A stretch of 64,000 nucleotides of DNA from Hymenopus coronatus (lineage: Eukaryota > Arthropoda > Insecta > Mantodea > Hymenopodidae): the NCBI GenBank assembly GCA_030762935.1, contig CM060900.1, positions 402,183,632-402,247,631 of the forward strand, written 5' to 3'. Shown here one piece after another: positions 44,851-56,459 of this stretch. The number at the start of each line of letters is the position of its first letter. Position 1 is the first letter of the stretch. A program made the position numbers and the translations under genes. Below the pieces are notes generated by a model, which searched no databases, had not been told where the DNA came from, and worked only from the letters and a program-made list of their open reading frames with translations.

Positions 44851-46766
44851 AACGGGAAGACTAGCCAATTAGAGCATAGTTTTAATGCTTAAGCAGATCA
44901 CTGTGTTTAATATATATTCTACGTAGACGCGAGGTCTCAGTTCAGCTTGTCCTCATTTACGGTTCAACAGTCGGTTTTCACTTACTGTATAGTGCAGTTC
45001 GTTTAGGTAAAAATGTATTGGTTTGTTCTCCCCCAGTATTTCGGTATTGCAGATTGCTTACTAAGTTTCACGTGTACGCGAACGCGTAATACAGTTTCAG
45101 CTATGATCGCATAGAAATATAACTTGTAAATAAATTATGTAATCCTTGGTAATAGTTTAAACAAATGTCATAAATTAAGTATCAAATGTATTATCTCTGA
45201 TATAGTTCCTTTTACCGTTCACGCCCTGTTAAGAGATACTGGCTCGACCGAGGAACCCAAATAGCCGGAGCAATTAAACAAATTGATAAAAAAGAACGTA
45301 AATAATTTACAATATAAGATTAATCAGAGCTAACGAGGAGTAGGATTGAACGTTGCATTATAATATTGTACAGCTTCATAGTGATTTACTTGCAATTTTT
45401 TCGACGTTGGTGCGTATTTCATTATTTCTCCATGCATCGAGCATAATATACTATATGTATTTTTAAAATGTTTAATTTTAAATTTCATATTTAAACGCAT
45501 GACAAAATAATAAAAGTCGTTACTATTGAGGCTCAGAGTAAACTCGAGAGCGCCCCTTTAAAGTAGGCAGGAATATTAAGCGACAAATTGTGCATGATAT
45601 AAATCCTGGTATTACAGTTTGTTTTGTGAATAAATTGTTCAAGGCGAAAACGTAATGAATGGTTCCTGTAGAAACTTTCCCAGAGCGCAATGTCATTTGC
45701 GAACCAGAAGACACCCTTCAGATCAAAAAAAAAAAAAAAAAAATTGCGTTAGCCGATAAAGGTCATAAACTTACATTTCACCATTTGGATATAATGATCA
45801 TTGTATACTACAAATCAAATTACTACGACCGGAATGATGTCTAAAGAAGAGTGTACACTTTAACTAATAAAAATTATAAGCTTAAAGTTAACAATTTTAG
45901 TGCCTCATTAGTGCACATTTTCAAAATAGGAGAGCATATTTTAACGACTCTGACAGCATAAATGCATGCATATTTTAGACATTTTAGGCACACGAAACCA
46001 ATACCTACAGATATCCCACTATTAATATTTCCGAACAACGCGAGAAGATAACATCGTGTCTCCACCCCGCTTAGAACAACTTTTGTTTTCAAAAATCTTC
46101 AGAAACTCTATGAACAATGTGTGGCATGCCATGATGGTACACATTTTGAACACCCTATGTCCCAACGTCATTAACTAACATTTCAGAGACGTTTGCTTTG
46201 TCATATATACTGTATAGTTAAAATATACTTTTTTCGAAATAAAAGAACAAATTGTATAATCGGCAAACGAGATTGGGTAGCTATGGTACTTAAATCTTAC
46301 TTGTGTAGTAAACATTGCTCCTGAGAAAAATGAAATTTAAATCATCCATTCATTGATTAGCGAACTTATTTAATTTCAGAAGTACATGCATCTAGAGTAA
46401 TCTTTACATGCAAATAGATTCTTCATAAGTACGTATTACTCGATGTCGACTTATTCATTCGCTTATATTTGCTTATTGCCTATTTGTACCAAGCTATTTA
46501 CAGTTTTATATGGTGTGGAGCTACCCCAGGTTCTACCCCTAGCCATACAAAATAGTAAAATATACTAATTTCTACAACTACTGTTGGTAGCTCATATATT
46601 ACCGTTACCAAACTATGATTGTAATTTTATAAACTAGTTCGTAACGCATACTTCAATTTGGTTTATCTACCAAGTCCGTTTCTTTTTACCTCTATATAGA
46701 AAATCTAATTAATGAGATTGTTTACAAATATCTTGAATTAATCTTATCCTTGTAATTTTAACCATC
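44851..46766. other. Intergenic stretch, nothing recognised
   Basis: AT-rich, with an A run at 45726-45743. No gene or identified repeat. Confidence 0.4.
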
Positions 46767-46783
46767 TATTTTGAACTTGGTAG

Positions 46784-48542
46784 GAAATTTATTATTGGAG
46801 GAGATTTTAATGCAAAACATACTTATTGGGCATCAAGGTTGATAACCCCTAAAGGTAGACTGCTCTACGAAGCAGGAATGAAAGCGAATTGTGACTTTTA
46901 CTCTACAGAATCACCGACATACTGGCCCTCCGATCGAAACAAGGTGCCAGACATCATTGACTTCTTTGTTATCGAGGGTTTATCTAAGCATTTTATACAG
47001 ATAGATCATTGCGATGATCTTTCATCTGATCATACACCTATAATTTTGACTATTAATGACAAGGTGATACAAAAAGAAACACCAGTTAAACTAACTAGTC
47101 AAAAAACAAACTGGAAACGATTCAGAGATACACTTGATAACCTCATTGAACTTCAAATGCCACATAAAACTCCAGAACAGATAGAACAAGAAATTGATCT
47201 GTTAATTGTTAACATTCAGCATTCTGCTTGGACGAATACACCAGTTACATCTAAGATATATGGCAAAACCAAAATAAGTTATCCTCTTGAGGTACGAGAG
47301 TTAGATAATGAAAAAAGAAAAGCTCGTAAAAAATGGCAAAACAGTCGATCTCCATCACACAAAATGATAGTTAATCGGCTAAGCAATAAACTCAAAACAA
47401 TGAAAAAAGAAATAAAAAATGAAACTGTAACCAATTATCTCCAAGACCTGACTGCAGATAGAGATACCGATTACTCTCTCTGGAAAGCAACTAAGGGTCT
47501 TAAAAAACCAATAATACAAGCGCCACCCATTAGGAAAAATAATAATGATTGGGCAAGAGGTGATAAAGAAAAAGCAGATGTATTTGCTGAGTATCTGGAG
47601 GAGATCTTTAAACCATTCTCTAGACAAACAGCTCATGAAAACATAGTAATAAATTATCTTAATGATATTCCAGAAATTAAAGTAGTAACTCTGAAAGAGC
47701 TCAAACAGGAAATTAATAATGTGGATTCAAAAAAAGCTCCAGGATATGACCTAATTACAGGACAGGTGCTTAAAGAGCTGCCTAATAAAGCATTAGTGAA
47801 AATACTACATATCATAAATGCTGTTATCCGACTGATATATGTGCCTAGACAATGGAAAGTTGCAGAAGTTATTATGATTTTAAAGCCCGGGAAGGACCCT
47901 AATGATAAAAGGTCATACAGACCCATATCTCTGCTACCACAATTATCTAAAATGTTTGAAAGATTGCTGCTTAGCCGCCTAAAACCTATATTACAAGATA
48001 GAAAACTAATTCCAGATCATCAGTTTGGATTCAGGAGCAAACATTCAACCATCGATCAGGTACATAGAATAACTCGAATAATAGAGGAATCACTGGAAGA
48101 AAAGAAAATATGTTGTAGTATATTTCTTGATGTAACCCAAGCCTTTGATAAGGTGTGGCATGCTGGGTTAAATCACAAGTTACAAAGGCATTTACCAAAA
48201 CAATACTGTGTTATATTACAATCATATCTCTCAGAGAGGTTGTTTAGAGTTGAACATGGAAGTGAATATTCAGGCTTCAAGGAAATAAGTGCAGGAGTCC
48301 CGCAAGGAAGTGTCCTTGGACCGATATTGTACCTGCTGTATACAAGTGATATCCCACAAAATCCAGAAACGACGATGGCCACCTTTGCTATCGATACCGT
48401 CATTCTAGCTGTTGGAGAAACAGAAGCAGCAATTAATAAGCTTCAAATTGCAATAAATGAAGTTAACGCTTGGACTAAAAAGTGGCGTATTCAACTTAAT
48501 GAAACAAAGTTTACTCGTGTTAATTTTACAAATAAAAAATAA
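46784..48542 (+). pseudogene. LINE ORF2 with an inactivated RT active site
   Basis: A long uninterrupted frame (ATG at 46839; the homologous frame starts earlier, at about 46784). Endonuclease remnant: IIGGDFNAKHTYWASR and DDLSSDHTPIILTIND. RT motifs: SKKAPGYDLITGQVLK, SYRPISLLPQLSKMFERLLL, HQFGFRSKHSTIDQ, IFLDVTQAFDKVWHAG and AGVPQGSVLGPILYLLYTSD. The position of the catalytic YADD/FADD box reads FAIDTVILAVGE, so the first Asp is Ile (ATC GAT at about 48390). That Asp coordinates the catalytic metal, so the polymerase could not work. It is similar to, but clearly not the same family as, the GC-rich LINE at 41-45 kb. Confidence 0.92.
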
Positions 48543-49062
48543 AAAACCTACCTGTGATTATGAACGAACAAATAATCCCATATGCAAACCAGGCCAAGTA
48601 TTTGGGCATGACACTTGATGCTAAGTTGAAATGGAAGGCACATATCAAAAAGAAAAAATAAGAACTTGACATAAAGTATAGAAAAATGTATTGGCTCTTA
48701 GGAAGACATTCTGAGCTTAATATACAAAATAAATTGCTCCTGTATAAGCAGATATTAAAACCTGTTTGGACGTACGGATTGCAGATTTGGGGATGCACCA
48801 AGAAAACAAATATAAAAATTATACAAAATTTTCAAAATAAAGTGCTACGTGGTATAGTAAATGCACCATGGTACATTAGGAATGACAACATTCATAGAGA
48901 CTTAAAAATGGACACCGTTAGAGAATAAATAAGAACCAGGGCAGTGAAGCATGAAAAACGACTTCACACACATTCAAATCCTCTTGTGCTTCAGTTGTTG
49001 GAAACCAGTGCAGTACCAAGAAGACTAAAAAGGACAAAACCTGAGGACTTAGCACAGTGATG
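48543..49062 (+). pseudogene. C-terminal part of the same LINE ORF2, frame-broken
   Basis: Continues with YLGMTLDAKLKWKAHIK, stop at about 48658, then YRKMYWLLGRHSELNIQNKL and TYGLQIWGCTKKTNIKIIQN (48675-48925). After another stop comes NPLVLQLLETSAVPRRLKRT and KPEDLAQ, ending at about 49060. These are the usual post-RT thumb and C-terminal blocks of jockey-like ORF2. Two stops and one frameshift. Confidence 0.8.
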
Positions 49063-49538
49063 TGTTATTGCGTGAAAAATGCAATGATTAGCAGAATATA
49101 TTCACTGGAATAATTACTGCCAAACAGTCATATAATCATGATAATGAAGCTACTAGATAAGTTTTACACTTAGTTGTAGCATGAATTAATAATAATAAAA
49201 AAATATTTTGAATACACTCTTTCCTGCACTTATCCGTCCGTACCTTTGCACTCTAATAAAATGTGGATTGCATTCTTTTTATACCCTGGTATAGAGCAAA
49301 TCCCTTCCTATATCCTTCTCCTGTAACCTTATAATTTCCAAGTTCCCAATGTAAACTGTAGAATATCTCTTTGATTCCTTTTACACCTCTTGATATACAT
49401 CTCTTTTCAATCATTAGATCCAAAGTCCCTGAAAATTTTTAGAAAATGTTCACCCCCCCCCTCAATATTACACTTAAATTCTGTCTGTTTAGTTCTTCTA
49501 ATTGACACCAAATTCCTGTAACCCTGACAAAATGCATC

Positions 49539-49580
<42 letters not shown>
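49539..49580. repeat. (TC)n microsatellite
   Basis: About 21 units of CT. Confidence 0.95.
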
Positions 49581-49583
<3 letters not shown>

Positions 49584-50039
49584 TAGCAATACATAACCCA
49601 TACCATTTTATTACAAGTTGATGCCTAATTTCTTTGAGTGAATACACTTTTCTTGCACATTTAAGCAATCATTCAATATGTACCCCAGATAAAAGTAATA
49701 AACTCTAAACTAATATTTCAGCACTCTGCATAATCATCTCTGGTACGCTCACTTTGCCTAATTCTAATATAGCTCATTTCCCTGCAGAGTTATATAGAGC
49801 TATATTGTTTTAGAAGACATTTTCAGTAACATGCTCTTCTATTCCCAACCTTCCTCTGCACTCCAGATCTCTATTCCAATAGCCATCTTGATCCACTAAA
49901 GCTTTATAGATTCGTACCCAACACATCACATTTATCATTGGAGCTAACTACAGACAATTTTTATGCTGGTTTTCCTATTGCCTAAACAGTTTTTTCTTTT
50001 CGCTTCCCACACTCCAGTGCTATTAAGTTTTATATACAA

Positions 50040-50765
50040 ACTAGCGGACCCGACAAACGTTCTGTTTAAAGGTTTTAAATCCAAAAATTATTAAATTTTG
50101 TAAGTAGATTGTAATTATTTGGACCGTTTTGATGAATATATATGTAAAAAAATCATTAAAATAGCAACGAATGTGAGAAAAAATAATAAACTCTCACGAA
50201 ATTTCCTTGAATCCGATCACAGCTGGTCTAACTGAAATTAAATTAAAAAAAAAAAACTTCTAATATTTCGATACTACGATCGCAGCGCTACCTACCGGAT
50301 CCAATGTAAATCATCAAAAAATTAACAAAAAGCACAATGTATAATTTTTAATTACACTGCAAAACGCTTCACACATTAATTTTACTTTAATTTACTAATT
50401 TCAATTAGCGCAGAATTTATTTCATTGTAATAAGAACATTAAGCTATGATGCAGTAACGAATGTGCGAAAGTAACAAACTTACAGGAAATTTCCTTGAAA
50501 CCGATCGCAGTACCAGCTACCGGGTCTATCTTCAAATACTTCGATATCACGATCACAGCGTTGCCTGCCGGATCCAATGTAAATCATCCAAAATTAAGAA
50601 GGGAAAATAAATAAATAAATAAACATCTATCGGATCCAATTGTGAGTGTAAATCATTCTGAAATCCACTTGAACTCCACAAAAAATGTCATCAAAATCGG
50701 TCCAACCGTTTACGAGGAGTTCAGAGACATACACACGAACAGAAAAATTTTATATATATAATGTT
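50040..50765. mobile_element. Interspersed repeat inserted in the LINE relic, with internal duplication
   Basis: Starts ACTAGCGGACCCGACAAACG and ends ATCGGTCCAACCGTTTACG, ACACACGAACAGAAAAATTT, TATATATA. Terminal sequences of the type CGGTCCAGCCGTTT followed by a TATATA tail are common in arthropod non-coding repeats; the superfamily is not certain. Inside, GCCGGATCCAATGTAAATCAT and TTTCCTTGAAACCGATCGCA each recur about 270-290 bp apart. Confidence 0.6.
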
Positions 50766-51098
50766 ATATAAAGATAAATATAATTCTTCAGAGTTTGAAT
50801 TTCTTTGCTGTGAAATAACCACGTTTCAACTGTTCTTAATTTGCTATTTTATTAAAGCCATAATCTTAGTTTTTTCACCATTAACTTTAAGACACCATTC
50901 TTTACACTAACTTTCAGTTTCGTTAACTGAGTTTCTTATACCTAACACCGAGTCTGAGACTACAAACAAATAATCAACGTATAACAGCATAGAGCTTCCT
51001 TTATTGTTGTTGGTATATGATCAGCGAAGCCCAGCATCTTATCTTACGAGCTGACAATAAACCTATATATGCATATACACATATTCCTTGTATATATA

Positions 51099-52720
51099 CA
51101 GGTGTAACAGAAATGTATGTAAAAATTTTGGGAAAATATTTCTTGCGGATAGAGGATAAAAATGTTATATGAACATAGGTCCAGATATTGTTTATTTCCT
51201 TTTTAGAGCTGAACCCCATACAAGAACACTCAATGATAGAACCGTGGGGAAACAGGAAATCATAGCACATGTTCAAAATGGCCTCCATTAGCTCCAAGGC
51301 ATTCGTCAACCCGCCGTCACATGGACTCCCTGATGCGCGAATTAGGCCTGAAAAATGTCGTATTGTCTGCCAGACTTCCACAATACGAGCACGAAGGGTC
51401 TCTACACCTGGAACTGAATTTGCATAAACAAGAGATTTAAAATGTCCCCACAAATAAAAATCTAGTGGGTTTAAGTTAGGCGAGCGTGGAGGCCACGAAA
51501 TTGGTCCACCTTTTCCTATCCATCTACCAGGAAACCTGTTATTCAGAAATCGACGGATAGAAAGACTGAAATGAGGAGGAACTCCATCTTACATGAAGTA
51601 CATGTATCGACGTATTGCTAATGGAATATCTTGCAAGAAGACAGGTAATTTATTCTGTAAGAGTCTTCTGTACCTTCGTCCAGTAAGACGATGTGGTAGT
51701 ACATGTGGTCCCACCAGTCACCAACAATCCCGGCACAAACATTAACGGAGAATCGATGTTGATGGTTTGCTGGAACAATTACATGCGGATTCACATCAGC
51801 ATGTACATGCTGATCGTGAAATGGAGGCTCATCTGTAAACAGCACACCTGGAGCAAAGTCTGGATTAGCACATTGGTCGAGAAACCATTCGCAAAATGCG
51901 AATCGTGCTGGATAATCCGCTGGTGATAATGCTTGCACGCGTTGTAAATGGTACAGAAACAGTAGGAATTCACACAACACTCTCCAGATAGCCATATGTT
52001 CAACGTTAGGTGTTACAGCTAATTGTGGATGCTAACACTAGGATCTTCCTCAACAGTATGAAGCTTCTGTTGTGATGTTCACCTCGTCTTCCCCATTCAC
52101 GAGTAGCAGGCTTGAGGGTTGCGTTTTCCCTCAGACAACGATGCATTGATTGAAACGTTCTCGTACGTGGACAATGTCTGGACATTTTTGTTGGTACAAA
52201 CGCTGAGCGTAACTTGCATTACTTTAAGCTAATCCGTACATTAAATGAGCGTCCCCAATTCTACATTTGAGTACATATTCCTGTACCTGAAACACACAGT
52301 AGTCGCTAAACCGACACTTAATACTACACTACTGTATTACCTTCACGTAATCCGTATATTAAATAAGAATATGCCAAATCCAAATGTAAATGTTATTGCA
52401 CCTGAAACTCACAAAACAGACATTGCTGTGCTGTACTGTAGCACAATGACAATGATGGGGAAATGCATCACCTCCACCTAGTTTAATCAGATGTAAAAGT
52501 GAATGTTCATTACTGTACTATTAAACAACCGACCTATTGTGGGGTTATGGCTACAGGATAACTTTTATTAAACATCTCACCGTGTGAGCAGAGTTACAGA
52601 AAAAGAGCTTCCATGGTAATAAGCAATTTCCGGACCTATGTTCATACAACGTTTTTTTATCCTCTATATACAAGAAATTGTTTCTCAAAGTTTTGACATA
52701 CCTTTTTGTTACCCCCGATA
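51099..52720 (-). mobile_element. Mariner-like element (IS630-Tc1-mariner) with about 100-bp inverted ends
   Basis: Left end GGTGTAACAGAAATGTATGT, GAGGATAAAAATGTTATATG, AACATAGGTCC (51101 to about 51190). The reverse complement of the right end reads GGGGTAACAAAAAGGTATGT, GAGGATAAAAAAACGTTGTA, AACATAGGTCC (52720 to about 52620). Both sides are flanked by TATATA, consistent with a TA target. The interior is a degenerate transposase on the minus strand. Confidence 0.85.
51180..52200 (-). pseudogene. Mariner-like DDE transposase, decayed
   Basis: From the 5' end on the minus strand there is a helix-turn-helix-type N-terminus (RLYQQKCPDIVHVRERFNQ), then WRVLCEFLLFLYHLQRVQAL and SPADYPARFAFCEWFLDQC. 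The first catalytic Asp is in GVLFTDEPPFHD. Next are NPHVIVPANHQHRFSVNVCA and the second Asp in DGVPPHFSLS, preceded by a stop. The third acidic residue is in SPNLNPLDFYLWGHFKSLVY. This arrangement is known from a large insect group of IS630/mariner-like transposases. Frame changes occur near 51430, 51610 and 52000. The element cannot be active. Confidence 0.87.
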
Positions 52721-54234
52721 TATATATACACCAGAAGTTGTCACATTCGTTAGAAAACATCTGGTATACTTTCGGGCAAACTGTGAAGAGCATCGCTATC
52801 ACACAAGAAATAGGCTAAATTAAGCATAATTACACATAATACATCTTTCTTTGGCAAAAGCATAAGACATTCTGCAATTATACAACTAGCTACCCGATAG
52901 TGTCAAACTTACGCCTCAGAAACTACATTTAAACGCAAAGTGAAATAATTGTTACTACAACGCTGTTTTCACTCAATTGAAGAATTTGCAAATACTTTTA
53001 AATAATTACAATTAATTATCGGGTGTAATTTGGCCTGTGGTAATTAAGTGTATATGTTTATTATTAATTGTTTCTACATTTATTGTCCTTGACGATATCA
53101 TTCATGAATTCTTGTAATTCTTACGGTAGAATAGATCTCATCTAATCTGATCTGATCCGAGTTGCCTCACACGAGGCCTTGTATGTAGGTCCTTTGAGTC
53201 CTTTGAATCCCATTGACTGGCATTAAATCAAGTCCAATGGTCCTTTACGAGCTAAAGACGCATTATTTATGAAGTATTTTCTCTTCACTCACATAGTGAT
53301 GGCGGATCGCATTTGCATGTCCCAAGATAACTCAACATAGAGAGGTTTGCTTGTACCTGCCATGAGTATATGAATGCGTCATATCTCGGCAAAAAATGCG
53401 AGGTAGACCCATTCTCCCCTCTTGCGCACAAAGTTGGGCACTGATATATGATTATTAAGTTCTTCCAGTATACAAATCACCTATAAATCGATTAGACAAT
53501 ATAGGACTCACCAACATGCTTTCCGAAGTGTCTATCTTGTCGCACCTCTTCTATAACTTCTCCCTACCACAATTTTATACAGAATGTGGTTTGCTTGTAC
53601 AACTCCTTCAAAGTACTATGTCTTTACTCAATTACGTCTTTGGTACATTCAGAGGTAAACAGAACAGAAATATATATAACATATCCTAGTTTTATATATA
53701 AAACAAAGAACTTAAACAGAAAGAAAGAGAAGTGTCTGCTTACTAAAAAGTCAACAAACTAAACACCTATTTAAGAATGAATCAATCAACAAAATACCAT
53801 TAAATAACATATTACAAGATTATCTTAACACACATTTAAACGACGTAGAACAGCTTTGCTGCCACAGCAGAATTCACAGTTTGCATTTTACAAGTGTCAT
53901 TCAGAAACGTATTTTCTTAACTTCAAAACGTATTGCTGGATATTTTTTTCCCGAAATAAGTGATAACATTCCGAAATAGAAACAAAAAGTAAACAAAATA
54001 AACAGAAAAAAAGCTACTTTTGTGTTATTAGCACTACTGCGTTACATTAAACAAGTGAAATGCCTTGTATTTATCTTGTGGAATGTATCTATGATCATAA
54101 TAACTGAAAGGGAACTATTTCGAGATTAAAGGGGTCTTTGTTTGTAACCCCGGTAATTTTGGCAAAATAAAATGTTCAACTGGTAAACAAGTTCAAATGA
54201 TGTGATTCTTCGTAAGTTTTGTGTTTACAGTTGC
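52721..54234. other. Intergenic stretch, nothing recognised
   Basis: AT-rich. No sustained frame, no recognised repeat. Confidence 0.4.
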
Positions 54235-54775
54235 AGTATTTTTTTACCTTCTCTAACATGTAAACACGTAACATGTAACACTGGAAACATGTTTTGAGGC
54301 ACATTGAATTAAAAAATCCACCCTTTTAGAAAAAGTTCTGCGCGTGCCTGTAAAGAGTGTAAGTGAAAACGAAAATTCGGATAAATTCTAAAGTTAATAT
54401 TTAATATCAGCATACTGAAAAACATAAAACACGAATATTTTTAAGAAAATATCACCACCACAAGATACTTTGTACCAAGATGGTGAAGTTTTTAAAATGT
54501 TTAATTTTATTTAAAATGTTAATATGGTTTTGATTAGAATACCATATATTTAGGAAATGTACATGACAAAAAGTATACCTGTGAAGTCTTCATTCAAACG
54601 GAATTCAGCATAAATGAAAGACGTTAAGAGATAGGCAAAAACCTATTGCATAAAAATGTAGATTCTTTAAAACACACAACATACTTCAAATAACTGCTTT
54701 ATGGTATAAGTCATTCCATTTCCGAGGTATCCATTAATATGATTTGAAGAATTGTTTAATAAAAGTTTTAGAGTT
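54235..54775 (+). repeat. Family P, 5' and middle part
   Basis: TTACCTTCTCTAACATGTAA, ACATGTTTTGAGGCACATTG, GTGAAAACGAAAATTCGGAT, ACACGAATATTTTTAAGAAA and CATTTCCGAGGTATCC. Confidence 0.7.
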
Positions 54776-55324
54776 GTTCAATGTGTTCTTAAAAGTTTTT
54801 CAATATCTTTTAAGTGCTATTGCTATTCACTTGTTTCTCGCGATGTCATGACACGCGTATGGACCCTAGAAGGACATTCTAAGAAAGAGAATACTGTGTT
54901 TACGTTATGAGGAAGTGAAGAAAATATTGAAGTACTTAAAATGGAGAGGAATGGAGCATGTACATGGACAGACTACGTAAAAATTAAAGATGTTATAAGC
55001 AAGAGTGGGATAAAGAAAATCAAAATGAAATTAACTACGAGGAGGAAAATAAATTGGCTGGAAGAGGAAAGAAACTCCTTGCTGCGAGAGATGCAATAGC
55101 GTCGGGGGCAAGTAGAAAGAAGGTCTAGGCAGTATTAGTAAATATCAAGAAAAATGCTTCATACCATCATATGAAACGAAGAATAACGTGCAAAAAGTTA
55201 CGAGTGGAGTAGGCTGGTTTACAGTGAAATACCTGCCTTTGGACAGAACATAGTCACTGGTGGATTCTAACCATGTATTACAGAAGAATACCATAGGACA
55301 TGAGAATTTTGAAAAGCTGTCATT
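54776..55324 (+). other. Possible coding relic of unknown origin
   Basis: Around 54935-55090 one frame reads TDYVKIKDVISKSGIKKIKM and INWLEEERNSLLREMQ before a stop. A neighbouring frame continues with GVGWFTVKYLPL. Lys/Glu-rich helical composition without stops over about 50 codons suggests a decayed gene or transposon fragment. The family was not recognised. Confidence 0.25.
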
Positions 55325-55995
55325 CTTACTTTCTCTACCACTTACCTAATAGCTTAGCGAAGAATTGAATTCCACCCAAAGCTTGACGAGTTTTCACCGG
55401 AAATAAATGTTCTGAGCCCTCTGAATAAAACAAACAGTTGTAAAAAAATGTTCGCGCGCGCAAAAGCAAGAGTCGAACAAATATTAAATTTGTTTATTTA
55501 AGTTCAGCAGCTTCCAAAGATGCGATAAGAACAGTTTTCAGAAAATCCCTTTACATAAAACAAACTCTTTATATGAACAATTGTTCATATTTTTTATTTT
55601 CTTAAAAATAGCTCTTAAGAGTTTGATTAAAATGTCATATATTTAAGATATTTACATGACAAATAAAACGTAGGTGTATCTTGAATTTTCTAGGAATAAA
55701 ACTCTGAAGTCCACTTCATTTTGTATATTATCTATACTAGTACACATGGAACTTTTCCTAAAATGTATTGGCGGAGTTTGGGTCTTTAAAATATACGCGC
55801 ATATATATAGTATTTCATTTATATTTTTATTTATATCTTATACAGTATTTTTAGTGGAGTAAAATAATTTCCCTACTTACTTTGCATAGTAGAGAAAGTA
55901 ATAAACTTTTCGTAAGAATAGTTCGTTGAGGTCTTAAAAAACTAAATGATAGTAGCTAGAGAAAGTTACATGAATGTAGCACGTGTTGGACTGAA
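55325..55995 (+). repeat. Family P, copy with all modules but shortened
   Basis: TTACTTTCTCTACCACTTAC, CACCGGAAATAAATGTTCTG, AAGATGCGATAAGAACAG, TTTTCTAGGAATAAAACTC. It ends at AGCTAGAGAAAGTTACATGA. Confidence 0.78.
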
Positions 55996-56224
55996 GTAAA
56001 AAGGTTTGAAAATGCAGTGCCATAGCGAGACTTTGAATCACATATTTTCAGCTCTCTATGACCAAGTACTTTCCAGCTTAATCGTGGCCTTAAACGTCAA
56101 CAAAGTAAGGAAATGATAGGATTTTTTATAGTTTACAGCAGGCTGTTCCAACTCATCACGGCTGATTCAGAGTACTCGTACGTATTCACCCAGACCTTGG
56201 CGCCCGATTTTTTTTTTACCTCTT
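55996..56224. other. Spacer, nothing recognised
   Basis: No supported feature. Confidence 0.4.
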
Positions 56225-56425
56225 TTTTCTAGTTTCTAAATTTCCTTAGTTGACCTATTCGTTTTTCCTTTTTACATGTACATACACAAACACATACACA
56301 ATACAAACACAGAAACACCCATGCCCAAGGCGGGACTCGAACCCACGATCCCGTGCGCCGCGAAGCACCAAAGCGAGACACTTTAGCGAGCTCGGCTACG
56401 GGGACCGACGGATTGGAAGGGGGGT
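56225..56425 (-). mobile_element. tRNA-derived SINE
   Basis: Minus-strand head: GGTCCCCGTAGCCGAGCTCG (A-box), long variable-arm-like stretch, then ATCGTGGGTTCGAGTCCCGC (B-box). The body has GTGTTTGTGTATGTACATG. The head resembles a tRNA with a long variable loop (Ser or Leu class). The body differs from SINE-B. Confidence 0.65.
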
Positions 56426-56459
56426 GATCGCCTATATATCGCCTATATGTCACTAGGCG

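Larger units (their letters stand above)
46776..49203 (+). mobile_element. Jockey-like LINE, 5'-truncated, with 9-bp target-site duplication
   Basis: TATTTTGAA at 46767-46775 is repeated exactly at 49204-49212. Between them the element begins inside the endonuclease (IIGGDFNAKH) and ends in AATAATAATAAAAAAA. The boundaries are therefore well defined (2,428 bp). It inserted beside an older LINE relic that begins at about 49213 on the opposite strand. Confidence 0.88.
49213..51005 (-). pseudogene. Older LINE ORF2 relic on the minus strand, split by a repeat
   Basis: The right part (50800-51005, minus) reads LFVVSDSVLGI, CKEWCLKVNGEKTKIMALIK, the region following the RT active site, with the active-site box degraded (YVDY). 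The left part (49240-50035) reads ECRGRLGIEEHV, ELGKVSVPEMIMQSAEILV, FGSND and CKRNQRDILQFTLGTWKL. It ends with an IHILLECKG motif like the C-terminal CCHC finger of some LINEs. The two parts are separated by an unrelated repeat (50040-50765). Decayed with many stops. The clade is uncertain. Confidence 0.6.
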
